DNA of 64,000 nt. Origin: Caulobacteraceae bacterium (lineage in GTDB: Bacteria > Pseudomonadota > Alphaproteobacteria > Caulobacterales > Caulobacteraceae). Every line of letters starts with the position of its first letter. Position 1 is the stretch's first letter. Location of the stretch: assembly GCA_027489335.1 (NCBI GenBank), contig JAIXZX010000014.1, positions 62,001-126,000 on the forward strand, written 5' to 3'. Below the pieces are notes generated by a model. The model had not been told where the DNA came from and searched no databases. It saw only the letters and a program-made list of their open reading frames with translations. A program made the translations under genes and the position numbers. Positions 8,139 through 18,782 of this stretch are shown here, piece by piece.

Positions 8139-8259
8139 GCCCGAGACCGCCCCAGCGCCTCGCCTCCGCCACACACGCGCATGGCGAGAGGGGTTGGCGG
8201 CACCTGACAACCTATTGTAGGAAAGTCAGGGTTGTTTCTGTTTTGTTCGGGGGCGAACC

Positions 8260-11025
8260 TTGCGGAGCTTTTGGGCGGCGTGCGCGCTGGCGGGGAGTCT
8301 CGCGCTCGCCGGACTGCCGGGGGCGAGGGCCGAAGAGCCGGCGCCGGAGGTTCACCCCGATCTGGTGATCGGCGAGCTCTCCAACGGACTCGAATACCAG
8401 ATCCTGCCCCTGGCGGGTCGCGAAGGCGTCGCCTTCCGCCTGCTGGTCTGGGTGGGCGGCCAGGCCGAGACCGACGACAATCGCGGGATCGCCCACTTCG
8501 TCGAACACATGGCCTTCCGCACAACCCGCCGGTTCGCCGATGGGGAGATGGACCAGGCCATGGCCCAGGCCGGCGCCGCCTTCGGCCGCGACCATGTGGC
8601 CTATACCGGGCGCTGGACCACCACCTATCACCTGGACTTGCCAAGCCGCGATCCCGGCCCGATCGCCACCGGGCTCACCTGGCTGCGGGATGTAGGGGAC
8701 GGCCTCTCCTTCCTGCCCGCCGAGGTGGCGGCCGAACGGGGCGTGGTTCTGGCCGAACGCCTGGACCGGACCTGGACCGGCCAGGCGGTGGAAGAGCAGG
8801 AGACAGCCTTCCATTTCCGGCCGGAGGACAGTCTCAGCCCGGGCGGGGCCGTGACGACCCTGCGGGCCATGATCCCGGCGGATCTCAAGGCCTTTCATGC
8901 CCGGTGGTACCGTCCGGACCGGGCGTTGCTGGTGGTGACCGGGGATGTGGAGCCCAGGGCCATGGTCGCCGAGCTGGAGCGGCGGCTGGGGGGCTGGGCC
9001 GGGGCCGGCGAACGGCCGCGCATGCCCGACACTCCTGACCCGGAGCCGCCCGAGGCGACGGTCGCCCTGATCCTGCCGCCGACACGCCTGCCCGCCCAGA
9101 GCCTGGCCTGCCGCAACGTCCCGGTTCCCGAGGCAGGCGCGGGGGGCCTGGAAGAGGACATTCTGCGGGAGGTGCTCAACCGACGTCTGGCCCGCGCCGC
9201 GGCCACCACTCGCGGGGTCTACAGCCTGGAGTTCGACACCACGGGCCGGTACGAGGCGCGGCAGGTGGCCTGCCTCCTGGCGAGCCACGGCCCTGGAAAG
9301 GCCATGGACGCTCTGACCCTCGGCCAGGGCGAGCTTCGCGCCTTCGCCGTCCACGGGCCCGACCAGGGCGAGATCGACGCCGCCATCGCCGAGCAGCGGG
9401 CTAAGGCCCGGGGCGCCCTCACCGAGCGGGCCAACGCCACGGCCGCCGAGACCGCCGATGAGCTGGTCTATTCCATCGCCGGCGGCGGGACCTTCCTGCA
9501 CCCCCACCAGATGATGCGCCAGGTGAGCCGCGGCGCGCCGGGCCTGACCCCTGAGCGTCTCCGGCAGACCTTCGCCGCCCTGTGGCCAGACGACGCCCCG
9601 CCAACCCTTTCGGTGGAGGATGCAGACGCCAGCGCCGAGGCCGTGGTCTCAGGCTGGCGCGCCGCGGCCGCCGGCCCCCTCCCCTGGCCAACGGCGGCGC
9701 CCCGTCCCATCGACCTTGACCTGGGGCCGGCAGGCAAGGTGATCCGGCGCGAGGCCCTGGCGCAGGGGGCGGTGCGTCTGACCTTCGCCAACGGCTTGGT
9801 CCTCAACCACCTGGCCAGCGACCGCTCGCCTGGATCTGTGGAGATCATCGTCCGCCAGGGGCCAGGCGCCCGCCAGCTCACCGCCGGCGACTTCGTAACC
9901 GCGTCGGTGGCCGCCTCCATCCTGCCCTATGCGGGGATCGAGGCGGCGAGCTACACAGCCCTCCAGGAGCTGAACGCCCAGTGGAGCTGGGATTTCGACG
10001 TCCGTTTCGGCGAGTACGGGCTGGCCGTCACCGCCCGCAGCTTCGCCGATCAGGTCACCCCGCACCTGACCCTGATCACCGCGCACCTGGCGACGCCGGG
10101 CTTCTCCGATGAGACCGCCGACCAGTTGGCCCTGCTGGCCGCCCACATGGAACAGGAAATCCAGCTCGACCCGGCCGAGGCCGCCGCCCACGCCTTCGCC
10201 CGGACCATCTGGCCAGACACCGCCGGCGCCGCCCGGGCCCCCCACACCTATCGCCGCATGACGCCAGACGACCTTAGGCGGGTGATGACCACCCAGATGG
10301 CGACAGGCCCGGTCGAGCTGACCCTGGTGGGCGATATCAGCGAGGCTGCGGCGATCGCGGCGGCGGCCACGACCCTGGGCGCCCGGCCGCGCCGCCTGCC
10401 GCTTGCGCCCACGCCCGAGCGGCCGCCCCTCGACTATGCCCGCGCTCCGGACGGCCCCATTGAAGTCGCCCATCAGGGCTCAGCCGAGCGGTCCGCCGCC
10501 CGGATCTACTGGACCCGCCCGCCCCTGGAGGGCGAGAAAACCCAGGCCGCCGCCCTGGTGCTGAGCGATCTGATGGAGATGGCGGTGACCGATGAAACCC
10601 GTCGGAAGCGCGGCCAGACCTATTCCCCCGTGGTCGATCTGGACGGCGGCCTCGAGGATCCGCACCACATCGCCCTCTATGTGGAGGTGACCCCCGACGC
10701 GGCGAGCCTGGATGCGGTGACCGACACCGTGCGACAGACCGCCCAGCGCTTCGTCGAGGCGCCCCCGAGCCCCGCGGCCATCGATCAGGTGGTGCGGCCG
10801 CTGCTGGCGCAACTGGAGGCCGCCCAGCTCACCGACAGCTATTGGGCCATGGCCTTAGGCAGTCCCTTCGGCTGGGACGTCGCCCGCAAGGCGGTGGACG
10901 ACCTGGGCGCGGCCCTGGCCGATGTGACGCCTGCCGACGTTCACGCCCTGGCGGTCCCCTGGCTGTCGGCCCCGCCGATCCTCGTCCTGGCCCGCCCGGC
11001 CGCGCCCCTGGGAGACGCGCAATGA
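8260..11025 (+). CDS. M16-family zinc metallopeptidase (periplasmic)
   Basis: A 921-residue protein with a Sec signal peptide (to about residue 24, ARA-EE). The inverted zinc motif HFVEH is at 79-83, and the third ligand Glu159 lies 76 residues on (AAERGVVLAER), exactly the M16 spacing, so the first half should be active. The second half (from about residue 480) has the M16 fold without a zinc motif, as in other two-halves M16 enzymes. The start is TTG at 8260 with GGGGGCG upstream; no ATG precedes the signal. Its TGA overlaps the ATG of the next gene by 4 bases (ATGA), so the two are translationally coupled. Confidence 0.9.
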   Translation: MRSFWAACALAGSLALAGLPGARAEEPAPEVHPDLVIGELSNGLEYQILPLAGREGVAFRLLVWVGGQAETDDNRGIAHFVEHMAFRTTRRFADGEMDQAMAQAGAAFGRDHVAYTGRWTTTYHLDLPSRDPGPIATGLTWLRDVGDGLSFLPAEVAAERGVVLAERLDRTWTGQAVEEQETAFHFRPEDSLSPGGAVTTLRAMIPADLKAFHARWYRPDRALLVVTGDVEPRAMVAELERRLGGWAGAGERPRMPDTPDPEPPEATVALILPPTRLPAQSLACRNVPVPEAGAGGLEEDILREVLNRRLARAAATTRGVYSLEFDTTGRYEARQVACLLASHGPGKAMDALTLGQGELRAFAVHGPDQGEIDAAIAEQRAKARGALTERANATAAETADELVYSIAGGGTFLHPHQMMRQVSRGAPGLTPERLRQTFAALWPDDAPPTLSVEDADASAEAVVSGWRAAAAGPLPWPTAAPRPIDLDLGPAGKVIRREALAQGAVRLTFANGLVLNHLASDRSPGSVEIIVRQGPGARQLTAGDFVTASVAASILPYAGIEAASYTALQELNAQWSWDFDVRFGEYGLAVTARSFADQVTPHLTLITAHLATPGFSDETADQLALLAAHMEQEIQLDPAEAAAHAFARTIWPDTAGAARAPHTYRRMTPDDLRRVMTTQMATGPVELTLVGDISEAAAIAAAATTLGARPRRLPLAPTPERPPLDYARAPDGPIEVAHQGSAERSAARIYWTRPPLEGEKTQAAALVLSDLMEMAVTDETRRKRGQTYSPVVDLDGGLEDPHHIALYVEVTPDAASLDAVTDTVRQTAQRFVEAPPSPAAIDQVVRPLLAQLEAAQLTDSYWAMALGSPFGWDVARKAVDDLGAALADVTPADVHALAVPWLSAPPILVLARPAAPLGDAQ

Positions 11026-12764
11026 CCCTTCGCCCCCCGGCCCTCGCCGTCGCCGTCCTGGCCCTGGCGGCCGCCTCGCCGGGGTTCGCCCAGGCGCCCG
11101 AAGCTGATCTGGCCCGCGAGCTGCAGGCCTGCGTGGACGCCCCGGAGACCGAGGCCGAGGCGGAGACGGGCCTTATGACCTGCAGCCGCGCCCTGGAGGC
11201 GGCCGAGAACGACCTCGACCGCGCGGGCGTCCATGTGAAGATCGCCAATCTCTGGCTGGCCCTCGGGGACACGAACGCGGCCATTTCGGCCGTGGACAAG
11301 GGCGCCGAACTGGCGCCCGAGGGTGAGGTCCAGCTTTACCAGGCCGCTGTGCGCTATCGGGCGGGCCTTTATGATGAGGCCCTGGCCATCTCCGAAGCTG
11401 GTCTGCGCGATCGGCCGGACGACCCGGACCTCACACGCCTGCGCCTGCTCGCGCTGACCGACGCCCGTCGTCACGAAGAGGCGCGTGCAGGCTTGGAGCG
11501 CCTCTACCGGCGCGACCCGAGCGACATCGAGATCGCCTCAGCCCTTGCGGGCGTCTATGCGGCCCTTGGCGAAACCCGGCTGATGCACCGCGTCCTGGAC
11601 GCCGCCCTCAAATTGGCCCCTGGAGACATCGCCCTGCGCTATCTGCGCGGCGTCGCGCGGGTGAGGGACCAGGACTGGGACGGCGGGGCCGCGGATCTGG
11701 ACATCGCCCTGGCCGATGCCCCTGACGACTGGGGCCTGGCCGCCCGCGCCGTCGCCCGAGCCTATTCCGGCGACCGCGAGGGCGCGCTTGGCGACCTGTC
11801 GGCCATCCAGGACCCCAGGTCCCTCACGACCCTCTCAGCAATTTATGCGGTTCGGGCCGCAGCTGCGGTTGAGGACTATGCCCGGGCGCTGATCTTCGCT
11901 GAAGCCGCCGTGGACAGCGCGTCCGCCGCTGACATGGCCACCACCCTGGTACACCTGGGCGAGGTCCGGGTCCTGGCCGGATTGCCCAAGGAGGCCCGGG
12001 CCAATTTCGAGAAAGCCGCCGCGCTGGAGCCGGAGAACGCCCGCGCCTGGGCGGGTCTTGGCAGCGTCACGCTGGACTCCGATCCCGCCCAGGCCGCCAT
12101 ATTCTACGGCCGAGCCTCGGCCCTTGCCCCGGAGGTTCCGGAGTTCCAGGCCGGCGCGGCCGATGCGGCCTTCAGGGGGGGCGACTATGAGACGGCCAGC
12201 GCCGGATACGACAGGCTCATCCGTATCCTGCCGGGCGACTATTCCCTGCATGCAGCCAAGGCCCGGGTGCTGATGGCCCAGGGCCGTTACAAGGAGGCCC
12301 TGGCGTCATCGACCGAGGCTGTGCGACTGGCGCCCGATGACGAGGAGACCCTGCTGGGCCATGTGGAGGCCCTGGCTGTCGCAGGCGACAGCCCCGCGGC
12401 CCTCGCCCTGCTCGACCGGCTGGTGGCCAGCGGGGCGGAGAGCCCCACCTCCCGCTTTCTGGCGGCGCTGATCCTGCGCAACCAGGGTGAGTATGAGCGC
12501 GCCCTGCGGGAAGCCGAGGCCGGCCTCGTCCTCGCCCCCGACGATCCGGCCCTGATCGAGGAGAAGGGGACCATCTACTACATGCTGGACGACCCCCTCA
12601 GCGCCAAGGAGTGGCTCGACCGGGCTGTGGCCCTCGATCCCGCCTCCGCCGACGCCCTCTATCTGCGTGGCCTGGTCCGGGTCGACCTGGGGGACGCCGA
12701 AGGTGGCGCCGCCGATCAGGCCGCAGCCGTCGCCCTGGATCCGTCCCTGGGCGAGGAGCTTTAG
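11022..12764 (+). CDS. Exported TPR-repeat protein coupled to M16 peptidase
   Basis: A 580-residue protein with a signal peptide ([15 protein letters not shown] to FAQAP, about 23 residues) and then tandem tetratricopeptide repeats over nearly the whole length. Repeats such as [37 protein letters not shown] and [18 protein letters not shown] recur about every 34 residues. TPR proteins act as binding scaffolds. Overlap with the preceding peptidase gene suggests a periplasmic complex or substrate adaptor for it (inference). Its TAG shares bases with the convergent leuB stop. Confidence 0.85.
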   Translation: MTLRPPALAVAVLALAAASPGFAQAPEADLARELQACVDAPETEAEAETGLMTCSRALEAAENDLDRAGVHVKIANLWLALGDTNAAISAVDKGAELAPEGEVQLYQAAVRYRAGLYDEALAISEAGLRDRPDDPDLTRLRLLALTDARRHEEARAGLERLYRRDPSDIEIASALAGVYAALGETRLMHRVLDAALKLAPGDIALRYLRGVARVRDQDWDGGAADLDIALADAPDDWGLAARAVARAYSGDREGALGDLSAIQDPRSLTTLSAIYAVRAAAAVEDYARALIFAEAAVDSASAADMATTLVHLGEVRVLAGLPKEARANFEKAAALEPENARAWAGLGSVTLDSDPAQAAIFYGRASALAPEVPEFQAGAADAAFRGGDYETASAGYDRLIRILPGDYSLHAAKARVLMAQGRYKEALASSTEAVRLAPDDEETLLGHVEALAVAGDSPAALALLDRLVASGAESPTSRFLAALILRNQGEYERALREAEAGLVLAPDDPALIEEKGTIYYMLDDPLSAKEWLDRAVALDPASADALYLRGLVRVDLGDAEGGAADQAAAVALDPSLGEEL

Positions 12765-13816
12765 GCCAGCGCCGCCAGGACCGCGTCGCCCATCTGCACG
12801 GTGGAGAGCGCCCCGCCCAGATCGCGGGTGCGGGCGCCGTTCTCCAGCGCCTTGATCACCGCAGCCTGCAGCCGGTCGGCGGCGTCCGCCCGGTCCAGGG
12901 ACCAGCGCAGGGCCATCTCGAACGACAGGATGGCCGCCAGGGGATTGGCCACGCCCTGACCAGCGATGTCCGGCGCCGAACCATGGATCGGCTCATAGAG
13001 GCCAGGCTTGCCCGGCGCGCCCAGCGCCGCCGAGGGCAACATGCCGAGCGACCCGGTCAGCTGGGCGGCCGCATCCGAGAGGATGTCGCCGAACAGGTTG
13101 TCGGTGACCATGACGTCGAACTGCTTGGGATTCTTGACGATCTGCATGGCCGCGTTGTCCGCCAGGATGTGCTCCAGCTCGACATCGGCGAATTCGCGCT
13201 TGTGCAGGTCGGTGACCACTTCGCGCCACAGCAGGCCGGAATCCATCACATTGGACTTTTCGGCCGAATGGACCTTGTTGCGCCGGCCCCTCGCCAGCTC
13301 GAAGGCCACCCGGGCGACCCGCTCGATCTCGGCGGTCGTATAGACCTGGGTGTCCACGGCCCGCTTGCCGCCGCCAGGCAGGTCCTCGATGAAGCGGGGC
13401 TCACCGAAATAGATGCCGCCGGTCAGCTCGCGCACGATCATGAAGTCGAGGCCCTCGACCAACTCGCGCTTGAGCGAGGAGGCGTCGGCCAGGGGGCCAA
13501 AGCAGAGCGCCGGGCGCAGATTGGCGAACACCTCCATGCCCGCCCGCAGGGCCAGTAGGCCGGCCTCAGGCCGCTTGTTCCGGGGAACCCCAGCCCACTT
13601 CGGCCCGCCGACGGCGCCCATCAGGACGGCCTTTGACGCCTTGGCCAGCGCCAGGGTCTCATCGGTCAGGGGCGAACCCGACTGGTCATAGCTGATCCCG
13701 CCGAAGGGGCGTTCCTCGACCACCAGGTCAGGGGTGAGGGCGGCGATCACCCGGCGGACCTCGGCGGTGACTTCCGGGCCGATGCCGTCGCCGGGCAGGA
13801 GGAGAAGGTCGGTCAT
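12761..13816 (-). CDS. leuB: 3-isopropylmalate dehydrogenase
   Basis: A 351-residue NAD-dependent enzyme that oxidises and decarboxylates 3-isopropylmalate in leucine synthesis. The N-terminal [12 protein letters not shown] and the isocitrate/isopropylmalate dehydrogenase signature [19 protein letters not shown] are both present. I chose the ATG at 13816 because GGGGCG is spaced about 7 bases from it; an ATG two codons earlier is possible. It is last in the minus-strand leucine operon, 37 bases after the monooxygenase stop. Its TAA overlaps the TAG of the convergent TPR gene (TTAG). Confidence 0.97.
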   Translation of the reverse strand: MTDLLLLPGDGIGPEVTAEVRRVIAALTPDLVVEERPFGGISYDQSGSPLTDETLALAKASKAVLMGAVGGPKWAGVPRNKRPEAGLLALRAGMEVFANLRPALCFGPLADASSLKRELVEGLDFMIVRELTGGIYFGEPRFIEDLPGGGKRAVDTQVYTTAEIERVARVAFELARGRRNKVHSAEKSNVMDSGLLWREVVTDLHKREFADVELEHILADNAAMQIVKNPKQFDVMVTDNLFGDILSDAAAQLTGSLGMLPSAALGAPGKPGLYEPIHGSAPDIAGQGVANPLAAILSFEMALRWSLDRADAADRLQAAVIKALENGARTRDLGGALSTVQMGDAVLAALA

Positions 13817-13853
13817 GGTCATCGCCCCGTCGCTGATCGTGTGGGGCGGAGGT

Positions 13854-14156
13854 TCAGACCGCCCGTTGCGAGGCGACCTCGTAGGCGATGAGGCGGCGAT
13901 CGGAAACCCCGAATTCCGGCCAGGCCGCCCGCCAGGCGGCCAGATGGGGCGTCTGGAAATGGGCGTCGAGGGCGGCCTGATCGCGCCAGGCCTCAAACAC
14001 CCGGATCAGGCCAGGCTCGGCCACGTCCTCGGCGTAGGCGTATTCCAGACAGCCATCCTCGGCCCGGCTGGCCTCCAGCATGACGATCATATGCGGACGA
14101 AAGGCGTCCAATCGCTCAGGCGGAACGCGGATCGTCCCGGCGATGACCAGGCTCAC
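13854..14156 (-). CDS. YgiN-like quinol monooxygenase (ABM domain) in leu operon
   Basis: A 100-residue single ABM domain. [41 protein letters not shown] and [13 protein letters not shown] are standard family strands and helices. E. coli YgiN is a quinol monooxygenase; here the substrate is unknown. The start is GTG, and the GTGA overlaps the leuD stop by 4 bases. It is therefore translationally coupled inside the leucine operon, between leuD and leuB. No signal peptide is present, unlike the ABM protein at 2421. Confidence 0.85.
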   Translation of the reverse strand: MSLVIAGTIRVPPERLDAFRPHMIVMLEASRAEDGCLEYAYAEDVAEPGLIRVFEAWRDQAALDAHFQTPHLAAWRAAWPEFGVSDRRLIAYEVASQRAV

Positions 14157-14764
14157 GCCCGTTCCAGCCAGGGCGTGTCCAGGGCCCGGGCGCTCTCATA
14201 GACGTCGATATCGGGCGCCTTCTGCAGGGTCTCGCCGATGGCGTCGAGGCCGTTCAGCATCTTGTGCTTGCGGCTGGGATCGATCTCGAAGCCATAGATC
14301 CGGCCGTCCGGCGCCGTGACCGTCTGGGCGGCCAGATCGACGCTGATCACGTGGTTGCCGCCCCGGGCCTGGGCCATCAGGTCTTCCACCGCTTCCGCCG
14401 GCAGCACCACCGGCAGCAGGCCGTTCTGGAAGCAGTTATTGTAGAAGATGTCGGCGAAGCTGGTGGAGATCACGCAGCTGATCCCGAAGTCCAGCAGGGC
14501 CCAGGGGGCGTGCTCGCGGCTCGAGCCGCAGCCGAAATTGTCCCCGGCGATGAGGACGCCCGCGTCCTTGTAGGCCGGCTGGTTCAGCACGAAGTCGGGC
14601 TTTTCGGTCCCGGCCTCGTCGAAGCGGAAGTCGTAGAACAGCCCCTTGGACAGGCCGATCCGGTCCACCGTCTTCAGGAACTGCTTGGGGATGATCTGGT
14701 CGGTGTCGATGTTGGAGAGCGCCAGGGGGGCGGCCTTAGCGTCGATGCGGGTAAAGGGCTTCAT
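14153..14764 (-). CDS. leuD: 3-isopropylmalate dehydratase small subunit
   Basis: A 203-residue small subunit that, with LeuC, isomerises 2- to 3-isopropylmalate. The swivel-domain motif [16 protein letters not shown] is plain, with [13 protein letters not shown] at the N-terminus. Length is usual. The ATG at 14764 overlaps the stop of the VOC gene by one base (TGATG arrangement), and the gene's own stop overlaps the monooxygenase start. Confidence 0.97.
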   Translation of the reverse strand: MKPFTRIDAKAAPLALSNIDTDQIIPKQFLKTVDRIGLSKGLFYDFRFDEAGTEKPDFVLNQPAYKDAGVLIAGDNFGCGSSREHAPWALLDFGISCVISTSFADIFYNNCFQNGLLPVVLPAEAVEDLMAQARGGNHVISVDLAAQTVTAPDGRIYGFEIDPSRKHKMLNGLDAIGETLQKAPDIDVYESARALDTPWLERA

Positions 14765-15639
14765 CAGGCGGTCTCCGAAGGCGCTGGCGGCGCGCTCTGC
14801 TGAATCATCAGGGCCGGCAGGCCCGGCGCACCGGACCGCACGGTGAAGACCCGGGTGCCGGGCTTGCGGCCCTGGCGCAGGTCAGACACGTCCCAGCCGT
14901 CGGCGGCCAGGCGGGCGTGGACGGCGGCGGGATCATCCACCCGCCAGGCCAGGCCGCCAAAGCGGTCCGGCGCGTCCGAGACCGGGGTCTTCAGGCTGGC
15001 GCCGATCTCCACCAGGGTCTCGCCACAGCGGAAAAACAGCTGGCGCGCTCCCCAGTCGGGATTGGACCGATCCAGCCGCAGATCAAGGCCAAGCTTGGCG
15101 CCGTAGAGGGCAAGGGCCCGGTCAGGGTTGGGGGTGTGGATCACCACATGATCGAGCGCGCTGACCGCGGCGGCCTCCCCGTGGGTGGCCTCCGACTGGG
15201 GCCAGGGCTGGCCATCGCGCGGTGGCGCCGCCAGCAAGAGGCTGAGGCCGGCCGTGGTCTCTGGATCGAGGCTGGAGGTGGTCCAGTAGCGCTTGCGCCC
15301 ATCGGCGTGGACGGTGCGGATCGAACCGGGTTCGCTGGACCCGATTCCCCGGCGCCGCAGCAGGGCGGCGGCCCCGGCGATGTCGGGGGTCGTAAAAGCC
15401 AGCGCCCAGACGCCCTCGCCATGGGCGTCGAGATGGGCGGCGATGGCCGCGCCGAATCCGCCCTCGCCGTCCGGGGAGATCAGGTCCAGCGCCATGTTGG
15501 GCAGCTGGAACCAGGCCTGGCGAACCCCGCCCTCGGCGCCGATCCAATTGCAGGCCCGCCCCAGCAGGCGCGTATGGGCGTCCACCGCCTGGTCCAGGTC
15601 GCGGACCACCAGGGCCACATGGTCGAGGCCTGAGATCAT
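14764..15639 (-). CDS. VOC-superfamily (glyoxalase-like) protein in leu operon
   Basis: A 291-residue protein with two vicinal-oxygen-chelate halves. The first begins [20 protein letters not shown] (PF13468-like). The second begins [20 protein letters not shown] and ends near ALMIQQ. A Glu (TLVEIGAS) sits at the usual metal-ligand strand of the second half. VOC proteins include lyases, isomerases and dioxygenases; the reaction here is unknown. It lies between leuC and leuD with one-base stop/start overlaps on both sides, so it must be expressed with them. The ATG at 15639 is fixed by that overlap. Confidence 0.85.
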   Translation of the reverse strand: MISGLDHVALVVRDLDQAVDAHTRLLGRACNWIGAEGGVRQAWFQLPNMALDLISPDGEGGFGAAIAAHLDAHGEGVWALAFTTPDIAGAAALLRRRGIGSSEPGSIRTVHADGRKRYWTTSSLDPETTAGLSLLLAAPPRDGQPWPQSEATHGEAAAVSALDHVVIHTPNPDRALALYGAKLGLDLRLDRSNPDWGARQLFFRCGETLVEIGASLKTPVSDAPDRFGGLAWRVDDPAAVHARLAADGWDVSDLRQGRKPGTRVFTVRSGAPGLPALMIQQSAPPAPSETA

Positions 15640-17063
15640 CAGATGAAGTCGCGCACGTCGGTGAGATGGCCGGCGATGGCGGCAGCCGCGGCCATGGCGG
15701 GGCTGAGCAGGTGGGTGCGCCCGCCCCGGCCCTGACGGCCCTCGAAATTGCGGTTGGAGGTCGAGGCGCAGCGCTCGCCCGGCGCCAGACGGTCGGGATT
15801 CATGCCCAGGCACATGGAACAGCCCGGCTCCCGCCAGTCGAAGCCCGCGGCTTTGAAGATGGCGTCCAGCCCTTCGGACTCAGCCTGCTCCTTCACAAGG
15901 CCAGAGCCCGGCACCACCATAGCCCGCACATGGGGGGCCACCAGCCGGCCCTCCAGGAAGGCCTTCTGCACCACGGCGGCCGCAGCCCGCAGATCCTCGA
16001 TGCGGCTGTTGGTGCAAGAGCCGATGAACACGCGGTCAATCCTGGCCTCGGTGATCGGCTGACCGGCGACGAGGCCCATATAGTCGAGCGCCCGCTCGGC
16101 CGAGGCGCGCTTGTCCGGCGTGGCGAAGCTGGTCGGATCGGGCACCCGCCCGTCGATGGGCATGACGTCCTCCGGGGACGTCCCCCAGGTCACCAGGGGG
16201 GCGATCTGGGCGGCGTCCAGGACGACCTCCCGGTCGAAGACGGCGTCGGCGTCCGTGAAGAAGCTCTTCCAGTGAGCGACCGCCATGTCCCAGGCTGCGC
16301 CCTTGGGCGCGGCGGGGCGTCCGCGGATATAGTCGAAGGTGGTCTCGTCCGGCGCCACCAGACCTGCACGGGCGCCGGCCTCGATGGTCAGGTTGCAGAG
16401 CGTCATCCGCCCTTCCATCGAAAGCGCGCGGATCGCCTCGCCGGCATATTCGATCACATGGCCGGTGCCGCCGGCCGTGCCGATGGCGCCGATGACGGCC
16501 AGCGCATAGTCCTTGGCGCCGACGCCGGGCGCCGGCGTCCCGTCGATGGTCACGCGCATATTCTTCGACTTGGCCTGGCGCAGGGTCTGGGTCGCCAGCA
16601 CATGCTCGACCTCGGACGTGCCGATGCCCTGGGCCAGCGCCCCGAAGGCGCCGTGAGTCGAGGTGTGGCTATCGCCGCAGACGATGGTCATGCCCGGCTG
16701 GGTGCGCCCCTGCTCTGGCCCCACCACATGGACGATGCCGTTGCGCAGATCGCCCATGGGGAAATATTCGATGCCGTTCTCGGCGACATTGCGCTCCAGG
16801 GTCAGGAGCTGCAGCCGCGCCTCCTCGTCGGCCACGGCTGCGGCGCCCAGGGCCTGGCCCTCGGTCGGCACATTGTGGTCGGCCACGGCGAGCGTGCGGT
16901 CGGGCCGTCGCACCGGGCGACCGGCGGCGCGCAGGCCGGCGAAGGCCTGGGGCGTGGTCACCTCGTGGATCAGGTGCAGGTCGATATAGAGGATCGTCTC
17001 CCCGTCCCCTTCGGCGACGAGGTGAGCATCCCAGATCTTGTCATAGAGCGTCTTGGCGGCCAT
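15639..17063 (-). CDS. leuC: 3-isopropylmalate dehydratase large subunit
   Basis: A 474-residue aconitase-family enzyme. The [4Fe-4S] ligands are Cys350 (FIGSCTNSR), Cys415 and Cys418 (GCSMCLG). The N-terminal [11 protein letters not shown] and the [13 protein letters not shown] motif are typical of bacterial LeuC. It is the first gene of the minus-strand operon leuC-VOC-leuD-ABM-leuB. The gap to the divergent MFS gene is 118 bases and should hold the operon promoter. I see no leader peptide with Leu codons there. Confidence 0.97.
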   Translation of the reverse strand: MAAKTLYDKIWDAHLVAEGDGETILYIDLHLIHEVTTPQAFAGLRAAGRPVRRPDRTLAVADHNVPTEGQALGAAAVADEEARLQLLTLERNVAENGIEYFPMGDLRNGIVHVVGPEQGRTQPGMTIVCGDSHTSTHGAFGALAQGIGTSEVEHVLATQTLRQAKSKNMRVTIDGTPAPGVGAKDYALAVIGAIGTAGGTGHVIEYAGEAIRALSMEGRMTLCNLTIEAGARAGLVAPDETTFDYIRGRPAAPKGAAWDMAVAHWKSFFTDADAVFDREVVLDAAQIAPLVTWGTSPEDVMPIDGRVPDPTSFATPDKRASAERALDYMGLVAGQPITEARIDRVFIGSCTNSRIEDLRAAAAVVQKAFLEGRLVAPHVRAMVVPGSGLVKEQAESEGLDAIFKAAGFDWREPGCSMCLGMNPDRLAPGERCASTSNRNFEGRQGRGGRTHLLSPAMAAAAAIAGHLTDVRDFI

Positions 17064-17181
17064 GGGCGGCTATGTAGGTGGGCGAAGGCCGTCCCGTAAA
17101 GGTCGCACGCGTCCCCACAACCCCCACGATTTCGCCCGCTGCGGTTTCGGCCCGACGCCAAACCCGATAGGACGGGTCCCC

Positions 17182-18726
17182 ATGACCCTCGAGAGCGACC
17201 CGCAGGACGAGCGCGACCTCGACCGGGCGACCGCCCTGATGATGGTGGATTCGGCCGCCGCCACGGCGGTGACCGCAGTCACCTCGGGCATCGTCCTGGC
17301 CGCCTTCGCCCTTTATCTGGGGGCGTCCAACGCCGTGATCGGCCTGCTGGCCGCCCTGCCCTTCCTGACCCAGCTGATCCAGGCGCCGGCTGTTCCCCTG
17401 GTGGAGAAGCTGCGCCGGCGCCGGCTGATCGCCGCGACCGCGGCCTTCTGCGCCCGGCTGACCCTGCCGATCATGGCCGCCATCGCGCTCCTGCCGCACA
17501 ACGCCTGGAGCCTGACGGCCCTGGTGGCCGCCCAGGTGGTCATCGGATCCCTGGGCGCGGTGACCAGCTGCGCCTGGAATTCCTGGGTGAGGGATCTGAT
17601 CCCGGAGGAACGACTGGGCGCCTTCACGGCCCGGCGCACGGTGATCGCCACGGGCGTCACCCTGAGCGTGACCATCCTGGCCGGGGTGGCGCTGGATCAG
17701 GTGGCGATCGCCGACCAGGGCCTGGTCTTTGCGGCCTTCTTCGCCGTGGCCTTCATCCTGGGCATGATCAGCGTGGCCGCGCTGGCCCGCACGCCAGAGC
17801 CCCCCATGCCGCCGCCGGCCGCCGGCGTGAACCTCTACCGCCTGCTGCGCGCGCCCTTGCGCGACAGCAACTTCCGCCGCCTGATCCTCTTTCTGTCGAG
17901 CTGGCAGTTCGCGGTGAACCTGGCGAGCCCCTTCTTCACCGTCTATTTCGTCACCCAGCTCAACTATCCGCTGACCTTCGTCATGACGCTCAGTGTGGTG
18001 AGCCAGATCGCCAATATCGGGGTCCTGAAGTTCTGGGGTCAGCTCAGCGACCGGTTCTCCAACAAGTCGGTGCTGGCCGCCGCGGCGCCCGCCTACATCC
18101 TCTGCATCGCGGCTACGGCGCTCACCTCGCAGATCGACGACCGCCAGCTGGCCGGCGCCTATCTGATCGCCCTGCACGTGGTGTTCGGCGCCGCCGCCGC
18201 CGGGGTGGGCCTGGCCACGGTCAATATCGCCCTGAAGCTGGCCCCCCGAGGCGGGGCGACGGCCTATATCGCGGCCAACACCCTGATCACCTCGATGGCG
18301 GCGGCGGCGGCGCCGATCCTGGGGGGTCTGTTCGCCGACTTCTTCGCCGCTCGCGAGCTTGAGCTGCTGGTCCGCTGGTCACGGCCAGGCGAGGATCTGG
18401 ACGTGCTCCATCTGGCCTTCAACAACTGGGACTTCTACTTCCTGCTCTCGGCCCTCTTGGGCCTCTACGCCCTGCACCGTCTGACCCTGGTGCGCGAAGA
18501 GGGTGAGATCGAGCACAAGGAGATGGTCCAGCAGATGATGACCGAGGCCCGGCGCGTGGTGGCCAACCTGTCGCCAGTGGCGGGCCTGAAGATGATGCAC
18601 GCCTTCCCGGCCGGCCGGCTGATGGAGCGCCGTCGCCGGCGGCGTCCCGAGCGGGAGGCCGAGCAGCAGGCCCTGGCCGAGGCCGCGGCGGAAGAGGCCG
18701 AAGCGGCCGTCGCCCCGATGGCCTGA
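17182..18726 (+). CDS. MFS transporter
   Basis: A 514-residue inner-membrane transporter. About twelve hydrophobic segments are visible, beginning at AVTAVTSGIVLAAFALYLG. The first half carries the SWVRDLIPEERLGAFTARR loop, which is related to motif A between helices 2 and 3. It ends in an Arg/Glu/Ala-rich cytoplasmic tail of about 60 residues (RRRRRPEREAEQQ). The substrate is unknown. I chose the ATG at 17182 because the earlier in-frame region is Arg/Pro-rich and overlaps the leuC start. A LysR gene follows on the same strand, 56 bases away, and may regulate it or not. Confidence 0.85.
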   Translation: MTLESDPQDERDLDRATALMMVDSAAATAVTAVTSGIVLAAFALYLGASNAVIGLLAALPFLTQLIQAPAVPLVEKLRRRRLIAATAAFCARLTLPIMAAIALLPHNAWSLTALVAAQVVIGSLGAVTSCAWNSWVRDLIPEERLGAFTARRTVIATGVTLSVTILAGVALDQVAIADQGLVFAAFFAVAFILGMISVAALARTPEPPMPPPAAGVNLYRLLRAPLRDSNFRRLILFLSSWQFAVNLASPFFTVYFVTQLNYPLTFVMTLSVVSQIANIGVLKFWGQLSDRFSNKSVLAAAAPAYILCIAATALTSQIDDRQLAGAYLIALHVVFGAAAAGVGLATVNIALKLAPRGGATAYIAANTLITSMAAAAAPILGGLFADFFAARELELLVRWSRPGEDLDVLHLAFNNWDFYFLLSALLGLYALHRLTLVREEGEIEHKEMVQQMMTEARRVVANLSPVAGLKMMHAFPAGRLMERRRRRRPEREAEQQALAEAAAEEAEAAVAPMA

Positions 18727-18782
18727 GCCGCAGGGCCTGGCCGAACATTGTGCGGCGAAGCTGAAATCGCCATCATCTGATC

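Noticed and set aside
15666..17099. A 477-codon plus-strand frame opposite leuC
   Set aside because: Shadow of leuC with biased composition and no motif.
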